Below, one piece after another: positions 62,158 through 64,000 of a stretch of DNA of 64,000 nucleotides. The notes below the pieces were generated by a model that ran no database searches, was not told where the DNA came from, and worked only from the letters and a program-made list of their open reading frames with translations. The number at the start of each line of letters is the position of its first letter. Position 1 is the first letter of the stretch. Position numbers and translations under genes: made by a program. The stretch comes from Halobellus limi (GTDB taxonomy: Archaea > Halobacteriota > Halobacteria > Halobacteriales > Haloferacaceae): the NCBI RefSeq assembly GCF_004799685.1, contig NZ_CP031311.1, forward strand, positions 2,659,355 through 2,723,354. The letters are read 5' to 3'.

Positions 62158-63138
62158 TTACGACTCGTCCCGTGCACGGTCGACCCAGTCGGAGACGCGT
62201 TTTTCGGAGACGTCGATCTCCTCGGCGACCTCCTCGGGGTCGGCCGCAGCGAGGTCTGCGACGCTCTCGATGTCGACCGAGCCGAGACGTTCGGCGTACG
62301 CGGGACCGATCCCCTTGAGCGTCTCGACGGGGTCGCTCGATCCCCCAGATTCGTCGGTTCCCTCCTCGGTGTCGTCCTCATCCTCGGATTCAGCGGTCTC
62401 CCCCTCAGTTTCGTCTTCATCCTCGGAGTCGTCAGTCTCCCCCTCGGGTTCGTTCTCATCCTCGGAGTCGTCAGTCTCCTCCTCGGGTTCGTTCTCATCC
62501 TCGGAGTCGTCCGCCTCGTCGGAACCCTCCGACTCGTCCGGCTCATCCACGGAGTCGTCGGCGACGTCCGGTTCCTCGCCTCCGTCCCCGTCCCCGTCGC
62601 CTTCGGGAGCCTCGGTCGGGGCGACGGCTTCGCCCGGTTCCTGTCCCGTCGCCTCGTCGACGAGCGTCTCCGTCGACGCCGACGCGTCGGTCCCGGCCGC
62701 AGCGGCCTCCCCGGTGGTTTCGACGTCGTCCTCTTCGGAGTCGGGGACGACCTCCTCGTCGCCCTCGCCGGCCGTTTCGACCGCCTCGGCCGGCTCTCTC
62801 CCCTCGGCTTCGTCGACGAGGGTCTCCGTCGACGCCGACGCGTCCGTCTCGGCGGCGACTCCCTCCGGGGGAGCGTCCCCCTCGCCTTCGTCCGTCGCCT
62901 CGTCTCCAGCCGTCTCCTCGTCGGAGGCGGCCACGTCCGCGTCGGCCCCCTTGATCACCGATTCGGTCGTGGCGTCGGCCGCATCGCGACCGGCGTCGGT
63001 CTCGCGCTCGACGGAGACCGTCCCCTCGGTGCGGGACGACTCCGACGTGGACGCCCCGTCCGACGACGATTCGGAGTGATCGGATTCGCCGCCGAAGAGC
63101 GATCGCAGCGACGACAGGATCGTATCGAAGATACTCAT
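62158..63138 (-). CDS. Helix-hairpin-helix protein with a long acidic repeat region
   Basis: A 326-residue protein with three zones. An N-terminal amphipathic helix is MSIFDTILSSLRSLFGGESD. Residues 20-265 are acidic and low complexity, with a 14-residue duplication (TDASASTETLVDEA at 98-111 and 150-163) and four 13-residue repeats of the form DSEDENEPEEETD (211-262). The last 60 residues form a helix-hairpin-helix domain: VETLKGIGPAYAERLGSVDI and VSEKRVSDWVDRAR, resembling the C-terminus of topoisomerase I in this window. This domain binds DNA non-specifically. The amphipathic helix may associate with membrane or another protein. Function unknown. Confidence 0.78.
   Translation of the reverse strand: MSIFDTILSSLRSLFGGESDHSESSSDGASTSESSRTEGTVSVERETDAGRDAADATTESVIKGADADVAASDEETAGDEATDEGEGDAPPEGVAAETDASASTETLVDEAEGREPAEAVETAGEGDEEVVPDSEEDDVETTGEAAAAGTDASASTETLVDEATGQEPGEAVAPTEAPEGDGDGDGGEEPDVADDSVDEPDESEGSDEADDSEDENEPEEETDDSEDENEPEGETDDSEDEDETEGETAESEDEDDTEEGTDESGGSSDPVETLKGIGPAYAERLGSVDIESVADLAAADPEEVAEEIDVSEKRVSDWVDRARDES
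62353..62508 (-). repeat. Four 39-bp tandem repeats in the helix-hairpin-helix gene
   Basis: The DNA encodes four 13-residue units (residues 211-262), all acidic, of the form DSEDENEPEEETD. The first two differ by one residue; the third and fourth diverge further. The frame is preserved in each. Confidence 0.8.
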
Positions 63139-63162
63139 CGTATCGTGGGTATGTCCGTCGAG

Positions 63163-63173
63163 TATTTAAAAAT
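63163..63173 (-). promoter_or_regulatory. TATA-like element of the helix-hairpin-helix gene
   Basis: On the minus strand TTTTTAAATAC lies 25-35 bases before the ATG at 63138. It is one of the clearest TATA boxes in the window, with spacing for a leaderless transcript. Confidence 0.55.
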
Positions 63174-63343
63174 CGGTCCGTAACGACCGCGGATCAGCGG
63201 GATGGGCTCCGAGGCACTCATCGACCCGTCGGCGCAGCGCCGGCGCCGGTGTCCCCGTTTTCGTTCGCGTCGCCGCCAGCGTCGCGTCGGCCCACTGATT
63301 GATTCCGCCTACGCCGTCGGTCCGCGAATGCGTCAACCCCCGT

Positions 63344-63823
63344 CTACGCGTCGGCCTCCTCCGCGTCGGCGTCCGTCTCCGCGTCGGCCGTCTCGGCGTC
63401 GGCCGTTTCCCCGTCGGCGGTCGAATCCGCGTCCGCCGCCTCCTGCAGTTGGCTCCGGAGCTGTGGCATCGTTCCGGTGAGTTCGCCGACGAGTTCCTCG
63501 GCGTCCGCGATCGAGGTGAGCAACTCCTCGACGGACTCGACCTCCGCCTCCAGGGAGTCGGGGTCGTCGAAGGCGTCCGCGCGCTGGCCGACGATGAACG
63601 TCTTCTTCGCCTGTCGGAGGTGCTCCTGGGCGTCGTCGACGTCGAGCGCCGATCGGAGCGCGTTCAGCACGCCGAGGACGTTGTCGGCCTCGGCCTCCCA
63701 GACGGCGTCGGGGTCGGGCAACTCGGCCCGCGCGTCCGCGAGGTGGCTCTCGACCTCCTCGCGCATCTCCGCGGCGGCCTCTCCGAACAGGTCGTCGTCC
63801 GCGAGCGTGCTCTGACTACTCAT
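63344..63823 (-). CDS. DUF5790-like haloarchaeal protein
   Basis: A 159-residue acidic helical protein with the pattern DDDLFGEAAAEMREEVESHL near residues 9-28, DNVLGVLNALRSALDV near 47, HLRQAKKTFIVGQRADAFDD near 68, and SVEELLTSIADAEELVGELT. I recognise these blocks as the haloarchaeal DUF5790 family, function unknown. The last 35 residues are Ala/Asp/Glu/Thr repeats (ETADAETADAETD). No membrane or signal segment. Starts MSSQSTLADD at 63823. Single gene. Confidence 0.8.
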   Translation of the reverse strand: MSSQSTLADDDLFGEAAAEMREEVESHLADARAELPDPDAVWEAEADNVLGVLNALRSALDVDDAQEHLRQAKKTFIVGQRADAFDDPDSLEAEVESVEELLTSIADAEELVGELTGTMPQLRSQLQEAADADSTADGETADAETADAETDADAEEADA

Positions 63824-63907
63824 ACCGTCCCGTTCGTCGGCCGAGGGGTTAAAAACGAGCCCGAAAGTGAAAGTGAAATCCGGCGGTTCGACCGACTTCC
63901 TCCGGGG

Positions 63908-64000
63908 TTACTCCTCGACGGCGACGAGTTTCATAAGCGGGTAGTCGTCTTCCATCTCCATCCGGGTGCGAACGCCGACGTCCGCGTACTCGATTCGCAT
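63908..64000 (-). CDS. C-terminal end of a reading frame that continues past the window
   Basis: The last 30 codons of a minus-strand frame are visible: MRIEYADVGVRTRMEMEDDY then PLMKLVAVEE and TAA. The codon at the window edge is ATG, so this could be a whole 30-residue peptide or, more likely, the end of a longer gene. I cannot assign a family. Confidence 0.4.
   Translation of the reverse strand: MRIEYADVGVRTRMEMEDDYPLMKLVAVEE

Overview
The window is a gene-dense, very GC-rich stretch of chromosome from a halophilic archaeon (class Halobacteria). The evidence is the strongly acidic proteome, archaeal information-processing genes (aIF2-alpha, S27e, L44e, Nop10, Spt5/NusG, PAC2-type chaperone, archaeal TopA), archaeal tRNAs without encoded CCA, TATA-type promoters a few tens of bases from start codons, and several families I know only from haloarchaea. 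I see no transposase, integrase, CRISPR array or rRNA. Genus is not determined; a Haloferacales-like member is a guess.

Layout. 1-1149: end of ftsZ1, then secE and the Spt5/NusG gene. 1.4-9.7 kb: housekeeping and metabolic singletons (zinc finger, PHP, YdjM-like, CinA-like, aminotransferase, HD, ArsA/Get3 ATPase, SDR, 4-alpha-glucanotransferase). 9.8-14.0 kb: a PilB/TadA-type ATPase with its TadC-type membrane partner and no pilin. 14.2-21.5 kb: methyltransferase, TrxR-like flavoprotein, tRNA-Gly with a duplicated 3' tail, and the glutamate synthase gene behind an AT-rich leader. 21.8-33.2 kb: a large type IV pilus-like locus. Seven overlapping minus-strand genes (giant ATPase, TadC-like protein, five pilin-like proteins) converge on a plus-strand pilin-like gene and a small beta-rich protein. 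33.5-39.3 kb: a tiny membrane protein, a long acidic coiled-coil protein, a HisG-like protein and topoisomerase I. 39.5-41.6 kb: a sulfur operon (TusA, SQR-like flavoprotein, DUF1641). 41.8-49.5 kb: gatB, an alpha/beta hydrolase with an altered nucleophile elbow, a short coiled-coil protein, smc and scpA. 49.6-56.4 kb: MTA phosphorylase, AEC transporter, phosphoribosyltransferase, PhzF, and the conserved translation operon L44e-S27e-aIF2alpha-Nop10-PAC2. 56.5-60.4 kb: large DUF2298 membrane protein, GT2 glycosyltransferase and GtrA. 60.5-64.0 kb: initiator tRNA with a duplicated 3' tail, Rieske protein, class IV aminotransferase, helix-hairpin-helix protein, DUF5790 and the end of one more reading frame.

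The most unusual non-coding signal is an 88-bp imperfect palindrome present three times (14962, 33381, 49522). At each copy the intact 18-base end overlaps the neighbouring gene's TGA stop codon and supplies a second in-frame TGA. An unrelated 84-bp MITE-like palindrome lies at 50705. Both tRNA genes are followed by a partial copy of their own 3' end, introduced by the same type of inverted T-arm unit.

All assignments come from reading the sequence. Family names with DUF numbers are from memory and need a profile search.
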